DNA from: Fulvimarina sp.
Lineage (GTDB): Bacteria > Pseudomonadota > Alphaproteobacteria > Rhizobiales > Rhizobiaceae
Direction of reading: 5' to 3'
Length of the DNA: 64,000 nt
NCBI GenBank assembly: GCA_002700095.1
Contig: PACL01000059.1
Location: 62,001-126,000, forward strand
Shown here piece after piece: positions 42,527 to 53,004 of the stretch. The notes below the pieces were generated by a model, which was given only the letters and a program-made list of their open reading frames with translations, did not search any database and had not been told where the DNA came from. Made by a program: the position numbers and the translations under genes. How positions within the stretch are numbered: the first letter of the stretch is position 1; each line of letters begins with the position of its first letter.

Positions 42527-44179
42527 CTACTTGCCGGCCGCCTGCTGGCCGACGATCTCGCGCGTCGCGTCGAAGACGATGTCCTTGTTGCGGCTCATGA
42601 TGTAGCGCAGGTCCCAGTCGTCGCGGCACAGATAGACCGGCCAGCCGTCACGGTCGCGCACGACGTTCATGGTGTTCTGGCGGATGAATTCCTTCATCGC
42701 CGGCTCGTTGTCCGAGCGGATCCAGCGGGCGACGTTGAACTGCACCGGCTCGAAGGAGACGTCGGCCTTGTATTCGCCGGAGATGCGCGAGGCGAGGACG
42801 TCGAGCTGCAGCGGTCCGACAACGCCGACGATCCAGTCCGAGCCGATCGTTGGACGAAACACCTGGACGAGGCCCTCCTGGGCGAGATCCTCGAGGCCCC
42901 GGCGCATCTGCTTCATCTTCATGGAGTCTTCGAGCCGCACGCGGCGCAGCACCTCCGGCGCGAAGGCCGGCAGGCCGGTGAAGCGGAAATTCTCGCCCTC
43001 GGTCAGGGTGTCGCCGACCTGCAGCGTGCCGTGGTTGGGAATGCCGATGACGTCGCCGGCATAGGCCTCCTCGGTCAGGGCCCGCTCCTGGGCGACGAAG
43101 TAGATCGGGTTGGAGACGGCGATCGGCTTGCCGGAGCGCACGTGGTCGAGCTTCATGCCGCGCTTGAAATGGCCCGAGCAGAAGCGGACGAAGGCGACGC
43201 GGTCGCGGTGCTTGGGGTCCATGTTGGCCTGGACCTTGAAGACGAAGCCGGAGACCTTGTCGGTGGACGGGTCGACCGGGCCCTTGTCGGAGGGCTGCGG
43301 CCGCGGGCCGGGCGCGTGTTCGGCGATGAAGTCCATCAGCCGGTCGACGGCGAAGTTCTGCAGGGCCGAGCCGAAGACCACCGGGGTCAGGTGGCCCTGG
43401 CGGTAGGCGGCGGGGTCGAAGTCGGCATAGCCCTCGGAGGCGAGTTCCGCGGCGTCGCGGAAGCCGGCATAGGCGTCGGCGCCGAGGGCTGCCTGCAGCG
43501 CCGGGTCGTCGAGGCCGCCGGCATAATGCTCGGTCTTGTCGAGGCCGGCGAAGAGGAAGTCGTTCTTGACGAGGTCGTAGCACCCCTTGAACAGACCGCC
43601 CTGGCCGACCGGCCAGATCATCGGCGCGACGGAGAGGGCGAGCTGCTCCTCGATCTCGTCGAGCAGTTCGAACGGATCGCGCCCCTCGCGGTCGACCTTG
43701 TTGACGAAGGTGATGATCGGGATGTCGCGCAGGCGGCAGATCTCGAACAGCTTGCGCGTCTGCGCCTCGATGCCCTTGGCGGCGTCGATGACCATGATGG
43801 CGCTGTCGACCGCGGTGAGCGTGCGATAGGTGTCCTCGGAGAAGTCGCTGTGGCCGGGCGTGTCGAGGAGGTTGAAATTGATGCCTTCCTTCTCGAAGGT
43901 CATCACCGAGGAGGTGACCGAGATGCCGCGGTTCTTCTCGATGTCCATCCAGTCGGACTTCGCCCGACGGCCATTGCCCTTGGAGCGGACGGCGCCGGCC
44001 ATCTCGATGGCGCCGCCGGAGAGCAGCAGCTTCTCCGTCAGCGTCGTCTTGCCGGCGTCGGGGTGGGAGATGATCGCGAAGGTGCGACGCGTCTCGTAGG
44101 GGCGCTGCGCGGCCTTGGCCGCGGGCGATGCTCCGTTGGCCTGGCTGCGCGTTCCGACTTCCTCGGCGAGACGATCCAT
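42527..44179 (-). CDS. prfC: Peptide chain release factor 3
   Basis: The 550-aa GTPase has the translational-GTPase motifs in order: G1 SHPDAGKTT at about residue 40, switch I with RGISVTSSVM, G3 DTPGHSDF, G4 NKVD, followed by the RF3-specific C-terminal domains with RRGLEDLAQEGLVQVF and GVVGPLQLDVL. RF3 recycles RF1/RF2 after termination. The ATG at 44179 (MDRLAEEVG) is chosen; the frame is open to a TTG at 44206 near a GGGAG. It is transcribed alone. Confidence 0.95.
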   Translation of the reverse strand: MDRLAEEVGTRSQANGASPAAKAAQRPYETRRTFAIISHPDAGKTTLTEKLLLSGGAIEMAGAVRSKGNGRRAKSDWMDIEKNRGISVTSSVMTFEKEGINFNLLDTPGHSDFSEDTYRTLTAVDSAIMVIDAAKGIEAQTRKLFEICRLRDIPIITFVNKVDREGRDPFELLDEIEEQLALSVAPMIWPVGQGGLFKGCYDLVKNDFLFAGLDKTEHYAGGLDDPALQAALGADAYAGFRDAAELASEGYADFDPAAYRQGHLTPVVFGSALQNFAVDRLMDFIAEHAPGPRPQPSDKGPVDPSTDKVSGFVFKVQANMDPKHRDRVAFVRFCSGHFKRGMKLDHVRSGKPIAVSNPIYFVAQERALTEEAYAGDVIGIPNHGTLQVGDTLTEGENFRFTGLPAFAPEVLRRVRLEDSMKMKQMRRGLEDLAQEGLVQVFRPTIGSDWIVGVVGPLQLDVLASRISGEYKADVSFEPVQFNVARWIRSDNEPAMKEFIRQNTMNVVRDRDGWPVYLCRDDWDLRYIMSRNKDIVFDATREIVGQQAAGK

Positions 44180-44422
44180 AAGACGACTTTCTGGTGTTTC
44201 TCCCAACAGTCGCCGATGGCGGCGAACGGCCTGCGGCGAAGGCGACGGTCGGGCTGGTTTTGCCCGCCGTTTACAGCATCGGGCCGCAAATCGGAATCAT
44301 TTTCGAGGGAGCGGCAAGGCAAGGCCGGGCTCGAAGGCGGCGACCGCTGCCACGCGTGGGGTCATCGCCCGGTGTCCAGAGCAGGCCGGAGCACACGGCA
44401 GTGTCGGCAACGCCGATCCGCA

Positions 44423-45082
44423 TCAGGGCCAGGCGACATAGAAGCGCCTGGCGCCATAGACCGACAGGAAGACCGGATCGATCACGATCAGCCGGCCATA
44501 GCCGGCCTTCTCGAACAGCCGCAGCATCGAGGCCTCGGTGTGCCAGAACGAGGTCCTGTTGCCGATCGAGGCCATCGGATTGTCGCCCTCGGGAAAGTCC
44601 ACGCCGCAATAGCCGTCCCGCTCGACCAGCCGGTGCCAGTCCTTCGGCGCGTCCGCCACCATCTCTGCCACATGGACCTGCGTCTCGACGATCACCGGCG
44701 CGCCGTAGCAGCAGCGCCTCAGCAGGCTCTCCTGGTCGGCTAGCTCCAGATGATACAGGAGGCCGAGGATCGCCACGACCCCATGTCCGCGGGGGTCGTA
44801 GTCGCGCACATCCGCTTCGACGAAGCGGATGGAGCCCAGATCCTCCGGCAGACGCGCCGTCCGGCCGTCGACGGCGGTGACCTCGAAGCCGAGCTTCGTC
44901 GCCCAGACGCCGAACTTGCAATGCCCGGCGCCGAGATCGACCAGTGTTCGCTCGGGCGGGGCGACGACGTGCTTGAGGATATGGACGAAGGTCGCGATCC
45001 GGCGGACACCGATGTCGTCGCCCGGCACCGGAATCGTCAGCCGTTCGACGCGAAACGCGCCTTCGCCCGAGGTCGCTCGCAT
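44423..45082 (-). CDS. SAM-dependent methyltransferase coupled to the choline-type ABC operon
   Basis: The 219-aa product is a class I methyltransferase with motif I LVDLGAGHCKFGVWA near residue 48, acidic VDGRT after strand 2 and VEADVRDYDP for strand 3. Its ATG (45082) shares one base with the choV stop (TGATG), so translation is coupled to the transporter ATPase. The C-terminal region ends YGARRFYVAWP. The substrate is unknown. A role with betaine or choline methylation is an inference from position only; a general FkbM/sugar-type methyltransferase is possible. Confidence 0.75.
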   Translation of the reverse strand: MRATSGEGAFRVERLTIPVPGDDIGVRRIATFVHILKHVVAPPERTLVDLGAGHCKFGVWATKLGFEVTAVDGRTARLPEDLGSIRFVEADVRDYDPRGHGVVAILGLLYHLELADQESLLRRCCYGAPVIVETQVHVAEMVADAPKDWHRLVERDGYCGVDFPEGDNPMASIGNRTSFWHTEASMLRLFEKAGYGRLIVIDPVFLSVYGARRFYVAWP

Positions 45083-46134
45083 CACCCCGCGCTCTGGTGC
45101 CTCTGCAGGGCGTCGACGATCTCCTGCGGGCCGATCTGGCCGAGGATCTTGCCCTTGTGGCTGACGACCACCGCGCCCTTCGATCCGCTGACCGAATCCA
45201 TGATGCGCTTCAGGGGCGTCGTCGGCTCGGCCATGGCCGCGACATTGGCGGGTGTCGCGTCGTCCCGGTCGATCGGCTTCATCACGTCGCCGGCGGTGAG
45301 GACGTTGAGCGGGTTCATGTGGGCGACGAAGTCGGCGACGTAGTCGTCTGCCGGTCGCAGCACGATGTCCTGCGCCGTGCCGATCTGGACGATGCGCCCG
45401 CCCTCCATGATGGCGATGCGGTTGCCGATCTTGAAGGCCTCGTCGAGATCGTGGCTGACGAAGATGATGGTCTTCTTCAGCTTCTGCTGGAGGTCGATCA
45501 GCTCGTCCTGGAGCCGGGTTCGGATCAACGGGTCGAGGGCGGAGAACGGCTCGTCCATCAGGAGGATCGGGGCGTCGGTGGCAAAGGCGCGGGCAAGGCC
45601 GACGCGCTGCTGCATGCCGCCGGAGAGCTCCGAGACGCGCGAATGGGCCCAGTCCGAGAGGCCGACGAGTTCCAGCTGCTCCAGCGCGCGCTTGCGCCGG
45701 GCGGCCTTCGATTCGCCGGCGAATTCGAGGCCGAGCGCGACGTTGTCGACCACCGAGCGCCAGGGCAGGAGCGCGAACTGCTGGAACACCATCGCCACCT
45801 CGTGGCGGCGCAGTTCGCGCAGGCGGGCGGCGCCGCAGTCCTTGGGGTCGACGGGCTGGCGGCCGGTGTCGATGACGACGCGGCCCCTCGCCACCGGGGC
45901 GAGGCCGTTGACGGCGCGGATGAGGGTCGACTTGCCGGAGCCGGACAGCCCCATCAGGACGGCGATCTCACCCTCCTTCACCTCGAGCGTGGCATTGGTG
46001 ACGCCGAGGGTCGCGCCGGTCTCCTCGCGGATCTCGGCGCGGTTCCTGCCGGCATCGGCGAGTTCCAGCGCCTTGTCCCTGCCGCGGCCGAAGATGATCG
46101 AGACGTTTTCGAACGATACGACGGTCTTTGTCAT
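45082..46134 (-). CDS. choV: Choline/glycine betaine-type ABC transporter ATPase
   Basis: The 350-aa ATPase has Walker A GLSGSGKST, Q-loop VFQQFALLPWRSV, signature LSGGMQQRV and Walker B ILLMDEPFSALDPLIR; the N-terminal region with AGRNRAEIREETG before the cassette and a C-terminal CBS-like tail (about residues 270-345) mark the ProV/ChoV group. It energises import of a quaternary amine. It overlaps choW by 4 bases (ATGA) and the downstream methyltransferase by 1. Confidence 0.9.
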   Translation of the reverse strand: MTKTVVSFENVSIIFGRGRDKALELADAGRNRAEIREETGATLGVTNATLEVKEGEIAVLMGLSGSGKSTLIRAVNGLAPVARGRVVIDTGRQPVDPKDCGAARLRELRRHEVAMVFQQFALLPWRSVVDNVALGLEFAGESKAARRKRALEQLELVGLSDWAHSRVSELSGGMQQRVGLARAFATDAPILLMDEPFSALDPLIRTRLQDELIDLQQKLKKTIIFVSHDLDEAFKIGNRIAIMEGGRIVQIGTAQDIVLRPADDYVADFVAHMNPLNVLTAGDVMKPIDRDDATPANVAAMAEPTTPLKRIMDSVSGSKGAVVVSHKGKILGQIGPQEIVDALQRHQSAG

Positions 46135-46970
46135 CGCCCCTTCTCCTCGATCCGGAAGAAGCGATCGAGGATGATCGCCAGAAGCACGATGGCAAGGCCG
46201 GATTCGAAGCCGTTGCCGACGTTGATGGCGTTGAGGGCCCGCAGCACCGGCACGCCGAGGCCGGGGGCGCCGACGAGGGCGGCGATGACCACCATCGAGA
46301 GCGACAGCATGATCGTCTGGGTGAGGCCGGCCATGATCTGCGGCAGGGCGTAGGGGATCTCGACCTTGAACAGCCGCTGCATCGGCGTCGCTCCGAAGGC
46401 GTCGCCGGCCTCAAGGAGTTGCGTCGGCGTCGAGGCGATGCCGAGTCGGGTCAGGCGGATCGAGGCGGGCAGCGAGAAGATCACCGTCGCGACGAGGCCG
46501 GGCACCATGCCGAGGCCGAAGAGGATCAGCGCCGGGATCAGATAGACGAAGGTCGGGATCGTCTGCATCAGGTCGAGGATCGGCCGCAGGATGACATAGA
46601 CCCATTCCCGCCTGGCCGCCGCGATGCCGAGCGGCACGCCGATGACCATGCAGGTGACCGTCGCGGCGATGACGAGGGCGAGCGTCTGGGTGGTCGCCTC
46701 CCAGAAGCCGAGATTGATGATGAGCAGGAAGCCGAGCAGCGTGAAGATCACCGGGAAGATCGAGCGCCGGGCGAGCCAGGCGATCAGGCAGAAGGCGGCG
46801 ATGACGACAAACGGGTGCGGCCAGGTGAGGACGAACAGGATGGCGTCGATCACGGCCTGGAGAAATGCGGTCAGGCCGTCGAACAGGGGGGTGAAGTTCG
46901 CCGTCAGCCAGTCGACGAAATCCTCGGCGACGTCGCCGATCGGCAAGGGGTTGGCTTCAAGCCATTCCAC
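46131..46970 (-). CDS. choW: Choline/glycine betaine-type ABC transporter permease
   Basis: The 279-aa product has about six membrane helices and the ProW-type features: ITVMVIGVPLGIAAARR-like loop (TCMVIGVPLGIAAARR, about residue 95), PILDLMQTIPTFVYLIP and the EAA-type GDAFGATPMQRLFKVEIPYALP. The N-terminal amphipathic stretch (WLEANPLPIGDVAEDFVDWL) is typical. It forms the channel with ChoV as ATPase. The 144-base gap to choX contains a hairpin. Confidence 0.91.
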   Translation of the reverse strand: MEWLEANPLPIGDVAEDFVDWLTANFTPLFDGLTAFLQAVIDAILFVLTWPHPFVVIAAFCLIAWLARRSIFPVIFTLLGFLLIINLGFWEATTQTLALVIAATVTCMVIGVPLGIAAARREWVYVILRPILDLMQTIPTFVYLIPALILFGLGMVPGLVATVIFSLPASIRLTRLGIASTPTQLLEAGDAFGATPMQRLFKVEIPYALPQIMAGLTQTIMLSLSMVVIAALVGAPGLGVPVLRALNAINVGNGFESGLAIVLLAIILDRFFRIEEKGR

Positions 46971-47076
46971 GGGCTTCGACTTCCTATCGGATTTTCAGGG
47001 AGTTTGCGGCGGCGCCGCAGGTCGGCGCTGTGGTCGGAGCCGGCCCGGAGCCGGCCCCGCCTTGTCGGTCAGGTGG

Positions 47077-47093
47077 CCGGCCCGAAGGGCCGG
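47077..47093 (-). terminator. Hairpin between choX and choW
   Basis: CCGGCCC (47077-47083) and GGGCCGG (47087-47093) form a 7-bp stem with a 3-base loop, 22 bases beyond the choX stop in transcription direction. It could attenuate transcription after the binding-protein gene. Several further GCC-rich inverted segments lie nearby (47038-47060). Confidence 0.55.
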
Positions 47094-47114
47094 TCCGTCC
47101 CAACGGAACAATCC

Positions 47115-48080
47115 TCAGGACGTGATGCCGAGGGATTCCTTGACCGCGGCCAGAGCCGGCTTGCCGTCCATCGTCTCGACGCCGTCGAGCCACTTGTCCA
47201 GCCGGTCCGGATTGGCCTTCAGCCACTCGGTGGCCGCGGCCTCGGGCTCGTCGCCGTCGTCGAGGATCTTGCCCATGATCTGGTTTTCCAGGTCCAGATC
47301 GAAGGTCAGGTTCTGCAGGAGCTTGCCGATGTTCGGGCAGGCTTCCGAGTAGCCCTTGCGGGTGACGGTGTAGACCGTGGCGCCGCCGTAGTTGGGGCCG
47401 AAGGTGTCGTCGCCGCCGGTCAGATATTCGATCTGGTAGTTGGTGTTCATCGGATGCGGCGCCCAGCCGAGGAAGACGATCGGCTTTTCGGACTTCGTGG
47501 CGCGGGCGACCTGGGAGAGCATGCCCTGCTCGGAGGAGGCGACGAGATCGAAGCCCTTGAGGTCGAACTCGTTCTTCTCGATCATGCCGAGGACGAGGCT
47601 GTTGCCGTCGTTGCCGGGCTCGATGCCGTAGATCTTGTTGCCGAGCTGGTCGGCGAACTTGTGGATGTCGGCGAAGTCCTTCAGCCCCTGATCATAGAGG
47701 TATTTCGGCACGGCGAGGGTGTATTTTGCGCCCTCGAGATTGGTCTGCACCCGCTCGATCGTGCCCGCGTCGATGTATTTCTTGATGGGCTCGTTCTGGG
47801 CCGGCATCCAGTTGCCGAGGAAGACGTCGAGATTGTCGTCGGCCAGCGATGCGAAGGTGACCGGAACCGACAGGATCTTGACGTCGGGATCGTAGCCCAT
47901 GCCGTCCAGGAGCTTCGACATCACCGCCGTCGTTGAGGTGATGTCGGTCCAGCCGACGTCGGAGAGGCGCACCGTCTTGCAGCTTTCCGCATCCGCCGCA
48001 AAAGCAGCCGTCCCGACGGCCGGCAGCATCATGAAGGATGCTCCGACGACGAGGCCGAGAGCCTTCAGATTCCGTTTCAT
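47115..48080 (-). CDS. choX: Choline/betaine-binding periplasmic protein (ChoX-like)
   Basis: The 321-aa product has a signal peptide (cleaved after FAADA or AAFA near residue 29) and begins CKTVRLSDVGWTDITSTTAVM. It has FLGNWMPAQNEPIKKYID and VFLGWAPHPMNTNYQIEYLTGGDD, with aromatic residues (Trp, Tyr) spaced as in the aromatic box of choline/betaine-binding proteins. GGAGACC precedes the ATG at 48080. First gene of choXWV. Choline versus betaine cannot be distinguished. Confidence 0.88.
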   Translation of the reverse strand: MKRNLKALGLVVGASFMMLPAVGTAAFAADAESCKTVRLSDVGWTDITSTTAVMSKLLDGMGYDPDVKILSVPVTFASLADDNLDVFLGNWMPAQNEPIKKYIDAGTIERVQTNLEGAKYTLAVPKYLYDQGLKDFADIHKFADQLGNKIYGIEPGNDGNSLVLGMIEKNEFDLKGFDLVASSEQGMLSQVARATKSEKPIVFLGWAPHPMNTNYQIEYLTGGDDTFGPNYGGATVYTVTRKGYSEACPNIGKLLQNLTFDLDLENQIMGKILDDGDEPEAAATEWLKANPDRLDKWLDGVETMDGKPALAAVKESLGITS

Positions 48081-48219
48081 ACGGGTCTCCTTGAGATAGA
48101 TTGTCGAAAGATGGCGGGAAAAGCCGGGGCATGCCGCCAAGGTGACGGCAGCGCCGGCGCAATATCACCCCGCGCCATGGCCGGGCGCAACAGCCAGCCA
48201 CGACTTTGTCGCAAATAAT

Positions 48220-48798
48220 TCATCCCGGTTGATCTAAGCCGCGATCCGTGATCGGGGCCTGCCACCCGTGCGGCAGGTTCGGATTGCGAGCGTAGCCGGG
48301 GCCGACGGTCAGCGGTTCCGGCGGGACGATACGGTCGGAGATCTTCGAGGATACGGTGAAGGTCTCGCGAAACAGCACCGCGCCGTCGCCGTTCTGCACG
48401 AGACGCACCGACACATGATAGGGCCGGTTCGCCTCGATGCCACGCAGCGGCGGCGACCGGAGGCCGAAACGGCTCGAGCGCGGCGTCAGCCTGGCGGTGA
48501 CGCGGTGGGGCGGCCCGCCGGCGGGATCCTCGAATTCGGCCTCGATGCGGGAGTAGTTCCTGACCGGCTTCTGGACGACGGCCGTAAAGCCGTAATAGGC
48601 GTCGGCGACCCGGTAGTTGAAGATGAAACCTGCGCCGGCGATCTTCAGATAGGGCTTGTCGGCGACGTCCTCGCGGGTGAGCAGCCCGACGCCGAACAGC
48701 ACGAGCGCCAGCGCGACGAGGCCGACGGCGACATGACCGGCCGAGACATGACCGATTGCGACAGGGCGAATGCCGACCCGACGGAGAAGCTGCGACAT
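48220..48798 (-). CDS. Membrane-anchored protein with beta-type domain, unknown
   Basis: The 192-aa product has a hydrophobic anchor at about residues 16-40 (HVAVGLVALALVLFGVGLL) and a beta-rich periplasmic part (AGFIFNYRVADAYYGFTAVVQ... RETFTVSSKISDRIVPPEPL). The Tyr-rich strand pattern suggests an immunoglobulin-like or jelly-roll fold. I do not recognise the family. It lies 109 bases downstream of the autotransporter-like gene on the same strand and may be cotranscribed. Confidence 0.6.
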   Translation of the reverse strand: MSQLLRRVGIRPVAIGHVSAGHVAVGLVALALVLFGVGLLTREDVADKPYLKIAGAGFIFNYRVADAYYGFTAVVQKPVRNYSRIEAEFEDPAGGPPHRVTARLTPRSSRFGLRSPPLRGIEANRPYHVSVRLVQNGDGAVLFRETFTVSSKISDRIVPPEPLTVGPGYARNPNLPHGWQAPITDRGLDQPG

Positions 48799-48906
48799 GG
48801 CGAAACTCGGGCACCGAAGCTGCGCAAGGATCGCACAGGCTCAATCCGAGTGCAATCGCGGGCCGGCCACTGCGTAAGAGACCCGCAAGGCTCGATCGCG
48901 GCGGAT

Positions 48907-50166
48907 TCAGAAGCTCCAGCTCGAGGAGAGGCGCAGGGTCTTCGGCCGGCCTTTCTCGATCGGCCGCGACTCGAGGTCGAGGGCGAGGGACAATTCGTCG
49001 AACAGCCGCACCGAGGTGCCGACGTCGAGACTGAGGGTGCGGCTGGTGCTGAACGAGCCCGGCACGCTGCCAGCGACGGGGCCAACGATCTGGCCACTGG
49101 TCCGGCCCGTCGGGGCCGTGACGGCTGCCGCGGACCGGTGGTTCAGCGAATAGCCGACCTCCACGCCGGCCTTCGGCGTCACCGCGATCCAGTCCGGCAG
49201 CCGGCGCAGTGGCAGCGAGGCGTCGATGCCGACGGTGCCTGCGAGGCTGGCGGACACCCGGCCGCCGGTCCGGTAGCTGGTGGCGCCGATCCGCTGGCGC
49301 GCCGCGGCGAGCCGCACCATCTGGCCTGCAGCCTTGAGATAGGGTGAGATCCGCAGGTCGCCGAGGCGCTCCAGGCGACCGACGGACACCGTGGCGAAGC
49401 CGCCGAGCCCCTCCGGGTCGGCATCGCCGGCAAGGGCGTCCGCGTCGCCGTCGACGCGGTCGCTGAGATCGACGCGTGCGATCCCCACCGCCGCCTCGGC
49501 GAAGGACGCCTCGCTCGGATGATAGGAGGCATAGGCCGCAAGGGAGCCGAGGGCCGCCTTGCCGCGCACCTTTCCCTGGCTCTCGATGGTGTCGCCATTG
49601 GAGACGCCGAGCGCCAGGCCGACGGCGAGATCGGCGTCGAGCCGCGCGTCGAGCCCGGCTGCAAGGCTGCTCTCGACGCGCTCGAAGCCGCGGCCGGCGG
49701 CGTCCGGCCCATCGTTGGAAAGCGTCAGTGAGCCGCCGGTCCAGGCCCGTGCGGCATTGGCGCAGCGCTCGGTGGTGGTCGCCGTCTGCAGCGTCTTCCA
49801 GCGGGAGGCGTCGTCGGCGTCGGCGATCAGCCGCTCCCAGTCCTCGGTGGCGCTGGTCTGGCCAAGCGACAGGCGCACGGCCACCGGTCCGCAGGCATCC
49901 TTGCGCAGTCCCTCCAGATGGGTCTTGACGTTGTCGGTCTGGCCGCTCGTCAGCCGCAGCGCCAGCGCGTTCTGGCGCGAGATGGCGGCGACGGCGAAGG
50001 ACTGGCCGGCATCGTCGAGGCCATTGGCGTCGGCGGGCAGGGCGATCGGGAGGGCCATCGCCAGCGCGGCCAGCGCCGAGAGGAGGCCGGCGGCGCGGCG
50101 GCGGCGCCTGCCATGGGACGACTGCGCCGGAGTCGGGCGCTTTCGCACTATCGCGTTGATCTGCAT
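48907..50166 (-). CDS. Outer-membrane autotransporter-like beta-barrel protein
   Basis: The 419-aa product has a basic, twin-Arg-rich start, a hydrophobic signal (LLSALAALAMALPIALPADA) and a short helical passenger-like part (residues 48-130) before a C-terminal barrel of about 270 residues with alternating hydrophobic strands. It ends in Phe (TLRLSSSWSF), the outer-membrane insertion signal. An autotransporter translocator with almost no passenger suggests a surface or porin-like role. The ATG at 50166 is chosen. A perfect CtrA site lies 58 bases upstream. Confidence 0.78.
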   Translation of the reverse strand: MQINAIVRKRPTPAQSSHGRRRRRAAGLLSALAALAMALPIALPADANGLDDAGQSFAVAAISRQNALALRLTSGQTDNVKTHLEGLRKDACGPVAVRLSLGQTSATEDWERLIADADDASRWKTLQTATTTERCANAARAWTGGSLTLSNDGPDAAGRGFERVESSLAAGLDARLDADLAVGLALGVSNGDTIESQGKVRGKAALGSLAAYASYHPSEASFAEAAVGIARVDLSDRVDGDADALAGDADPEGLGGFATVSVGRLERLGDLRISPYLKAAGQMVRLAAARQRIGATSYRTGGRVSASLAGTVGIDASLPLRRLPDWIAVTPKAGVEVGYSLNHRSAAAVTAPTGRTSGQIVGPVAGSVPGSFSTSRTLSLDVGTSVRLFDELSLALDLESRPIEKGRPKTLRLSSSWSF

Positions 50167-50223
50167 GGTCCGCTCGTCTTCGCAGTTGCGAGAAAGTCTC
50201 GCCCCGAAGGACACCCTCCACGG

Positions 50224-50238
50224 TTAACGAGGGGTTAA
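50224..50238 (-). promoter_or_regulatory. CtrA-binding site
   Basis: TTAA (50224-50227), seven bases, TTAA (50235-50238): on the minus strand it reads TTAACCCCTCGTTAAC, an exact match to the full CtrA consensus TTAA-N7-TTAAC. It lies in front of the autotransporter-like gene (start 50166) and implies cell-cycle control of this surface protein. Confidence 0.75.
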
Positions 50239-50474
50239 ATCCGGGCCTGTTCACGCCGACGTGCGGTGGGCGGGGACGGCTGATCGGGCTCGGATCGACA
50301 TCGTCGAACCTCGCTCAAACCGCTGATGCGCTGGCCTGTCGGGCCACTGGGGAAGGGAGGGACGTGCAAGACTGCGGACGGCCGGCGGAGCGGCATTCAC
50401 CGTGCTGCGGTGCATCAATGCCACGCCCGCGAAGCCTCGATGGTGGCAAGGGGAGGGTATGGCCCCGCGCGGAA

Positions 50475-51407
<933 letters not shown>

Positions 51408-51900
51408 CGCTTTCTTTCCAGTCGATCGGGAGGCGGTGATATCTTTGTTGCGCAAGCTGCCATTCCTTCCGGACCAGATCGCAGGCAGGCGGCTCGAGAA
51501 ACGCTGCGAACGTCGCTGCCACCCGCGACCGTGGACGCCGCCGAACTCGATTTCGCCCCGCATGCCGACCGAGGCGTCGGGCGCGACCGTCAGGTCGTCG
51601 TGATGAGCGCCGCTCGCGCGGCCCGTCATCGTCCGATCTGCGCTGGACGCTCTAGCAGCCTTCGCCAAAACTTCAACCCGACTCAGCTGCACTGGGGCAT
51701 CGCCGGCCGAGAAATCGACGCTTGCTTTCCGCTTCCCTAACCCGCCGGGCTCACCCCGTCCAACAGCGCCCCACTCGCCGAAGCCTGCGTTACAGCGCTC
51801 TCGCCTTACGACGTTCCGGGCGAAAGGATAGGCCATTCCAGCGGGCGGCGGAGCCTGACGGGCCGCTAGCGGCGACCGTCGCGGCGGACAAGGGACAGGC
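51408..51900. other. Gap between the Ala/Pro-rich lipoprotein and prs
   Basis: No gene is supported in these 493 bases; open frames on both strands are Arg-rich and without ribosome sites. The palindrome GCCGCTAGCGGC sits at about 51862-51873, shortly after the lipoprotein stop, and may serve as its terminator. The prs promoter should be in the 51430-51500 region, but no pair of elements stands out. Confidence 0.35.
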
Positions 51901-52866
51901 TCAGCCGAGGCTGGCGGCCTGCCGCATCGTCTCCTGGGCGACCCTGCGCATCGTCTCGAGATCGATCTTTGCCCATGGATCGGCATCGGTGCCGGCGACA
52001 CGCTCCTGGCCCTGGATGCGGCGGATGCGCTGGTCGCTGGCGTCGAGCACGTCCCAGACATAGACAAGCACGGTGCCGCCCTCGCTGGTGAAGGCGGAGA
52101 AATAACCCTTCAGGCGGATCGGGGCGACCGGGCCGCTGGCCGGCCGGATCGACACGCCGGCCTGCTGCGATTCTTCCGACAAGGCCCGGGCGAGAAGCTC
52201 GGCCTCGCGCTGCGGGGGGCCGACGACGGGCAGAAACTGGACCTCGCGGGCGGCGCTGGCCGGGGCTTCACCGCCGCGCATCGAGGCCGGCCGCAGCGGC
52301 CCGGCATCGGCGGGAGCGAGCGCGGCCTGTTCCTGCTGGGGATAGTCCGGCGAGGCGGGTTCCTTCAGCGCCGGCTGGGCGTATTCGGGGCTGCCCTCCG
52401 CCGGTCCGGTGTCTGCCGGGTAGCCGGTGTCGGCCAGGCGCTCGGCCTGGGGCTCCGGTTCGGGGAGGGCGGCCAGCCGGGTGCGGGCCGGGGCGGGCGG
52501 CGCTGCCTGCGGATAGCCGGCCGGCGCGGGACCGACCTGCCACTGCATGTTCGACGACGGTGCGCTCGCCATCTGGCTGGACGGGGGTGCGAGGGAACTC
52601 CCCTCGATGGGCGACGGCGGCAGCGGCGCCGAGCCGATGCTGCCGGACGGGCTCGCGGCGAGGGGCGCCGCGGAGGCCAGCGCCGACGCCGAGGCCGACG
52701 CAGAAGCCGGAGGGGCCCCGTAGCTCGACACCGAGCCGATGCTTTCGGGCGGGATCGGGCCGTTCGGTCCCATGGCGATCGACATGTCGGTGCCGGTGCA
52801 GCCGGACAGCACCACACCGACGCCCGCGACGACGAGCGGGCCGCATCTGACGATTTTCGTTGCCAC
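51901..52866 (-). CDS. Pro/Ala/Ser-rich lipoprotein with conserved C-terminal domain
   Basis: The 321-aa product starts at a GTG (52866) with AAGGAG seven bases upstream; an ATG at 52896 is in frame but has no such site. A lipoprotein signal ([13 protein letters not shown]) is followed by about 150 residues of low-complexity Ala/Pro/Ser/Gly sequence, then a folded C-terminal domain (about 200-320) with [25 protein letters not shown]. The linker could span the periplasm. Function unknown. Confidence 0.7.
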   Translation of the reverse strand: MATKIVRCGPLVVAGVGVVLSGCTGTDMSIAMGPNGPIPPESIGSVSSYGAPPASASASASALASAAPLAASPSGSIGSAPLPPSPIEGSSLAPPSSQMASAPSSNMQWQVGPAPAGYPQAAPPAPARTRLAALPEPEPQAERLADTGYPADTGPAEGSPEYAQPALKEPASPDYPQQEQAALAPADAGPLRPASMRGGEAPASAAREVQFLPVVGPPQREAELLARALSEESQQAGVSIRPASGPVAPIRLKGYFSAFTSEGGTVLVYVWDVLDASDQRIRRIQGQERVAGTDADPWAKIDLETMRRVAQETMRQAASLG

Positions 52867-53004
52867 GGGCGATCTCCTTCCGGCCGTCTTCGGCATCGAA
52901 GCAGGCCCGATCTTGCCGGGCTGGTCGGAAGAAATCGTTAAAGTCTGAGAGAATCGTCCGCTTGCGACATGCGCGATGTCGCTTTTGCGCTTCCGGTCAC
53001 CTGG

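Noticed and set aside
44180-44422. Promoter for prfC
   Set aside because: No -35/-10 pair with acceptable spacing stood out; left unannotated.
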